DNA of 5,184 nt from an uncultured Eubacteriales bacterium (GTDB lineage: Bacteria; Bacillota; Clostridia; Oscillospirales; Oscillospiraceae): NCBI GenBank assembly GCA_900554625.1, contig USHP01000158.1, positions 1 through 5,184 of the forward strand. The letters are read 5' to 3'. How positions within the stretch are numbered: position 1 is the first letter of the stretch; each line of letters starts with the position of its first letter. Below are positions 5,136 to 5,184 of the stretch, piece by piece. The notes below the pieces were generated by a model, which saw only the letters and a program-made list of their open reading frames with translations, was not told the origin of the DNA and did not search any database. Position numbers and translations under genes: made by a program.

Positions 5136-5184
5136 TTGACAATCTTAATATTTATTTAGATTTCATCTATGAACAGTTAAGGTT
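5136..5184 (+). promoter_or_regulatory. AT-rich tail after the kinase gene, possible promoter of the next gene
   Basis: The 56 bp after the kinase stop drop sharply in GC. They contain a perfect TTGACA (5136-5141) with the weak -10 candidate TAGATT (5157-5162) at a short 15-nt spacing. CTTAA (5144-5148) and TTAAG (5177-5181) form a distant inverted repeat that could be part of an operator. No hairpin with a U-run is seen, so the kinase transcript may read on. The region is cut by the window edge. Confidence 0.2.

Overview
The window is bacterial DNA of moderate GC content (roughly mid-50s percent by eye), densely packed on both strands, with purine-rich AGGAG-type ribosome binding sites. The rmlC variant, the Spx/ArsC-like protein and the OmpR-type regulator all look most like Clostridia (Oscillospiraceae/Ruminococcaceae-type Firmicutes). 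This placement is an inference from style and remembered family sequences. There are no mobile elements, rRNA, tRNA or CRISPR repeats.

Layout: (i) 1-210, minus strand: N-terminal 70 residues of a LysR-family regulator that runs off the left edge. (ii) 211-483: a 273-bp divergent control region with one good promoter in each direction, a short palindrome, a possible 50-codon ORF, and two back-to-back RNA hairpins ahead of the first plus-strand gene. (iii) 484-2735, plus strand: a compact three-gene unit of rmlC/rfbC (dTDP-4-dehydrorhamnose 3,5-epimerase), a GT61-like glycosyltransferase overlapping it by 14 bp, and a small ArsC/Spx/YffB-like thioredoxin-fold protein 13 bp further on. It ends at a nested-hairpin terminator shared with the convergent gene. 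(iv) 2794-5128: a two-component system arranged divergently, with an OmpR/PhoB-type response regulator on minus and a membrane histidine kinase on plus. Their 85-bp intergenic region holds two strongly overlapping opposed promoters. (v) 5129-5184: an AT-rich tail that may contain the promoter of the next gene.

How they work together: the epimerase (dTDP-rhamnose precursor supply) and the glycosyltransferase point to surface polysaccharide synthesis. The other rml genes are not in this window. The thiol protein is co-transcribed by position, but its link to glycan synthesis is unclear. The kinase has an extracytoplasmic sensor domain and is the natural candidate partner of the adjacent regulator. 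No target promoter can be assigned from this sequence.

I do not see a clearly novel system. The most unusual points are the structured leader of the polysaccharide unit, the mutually exclusive promoter pair of the divergent kinase/regulator, and the HEFNN-type kinase next to an OmpR-type regulator.
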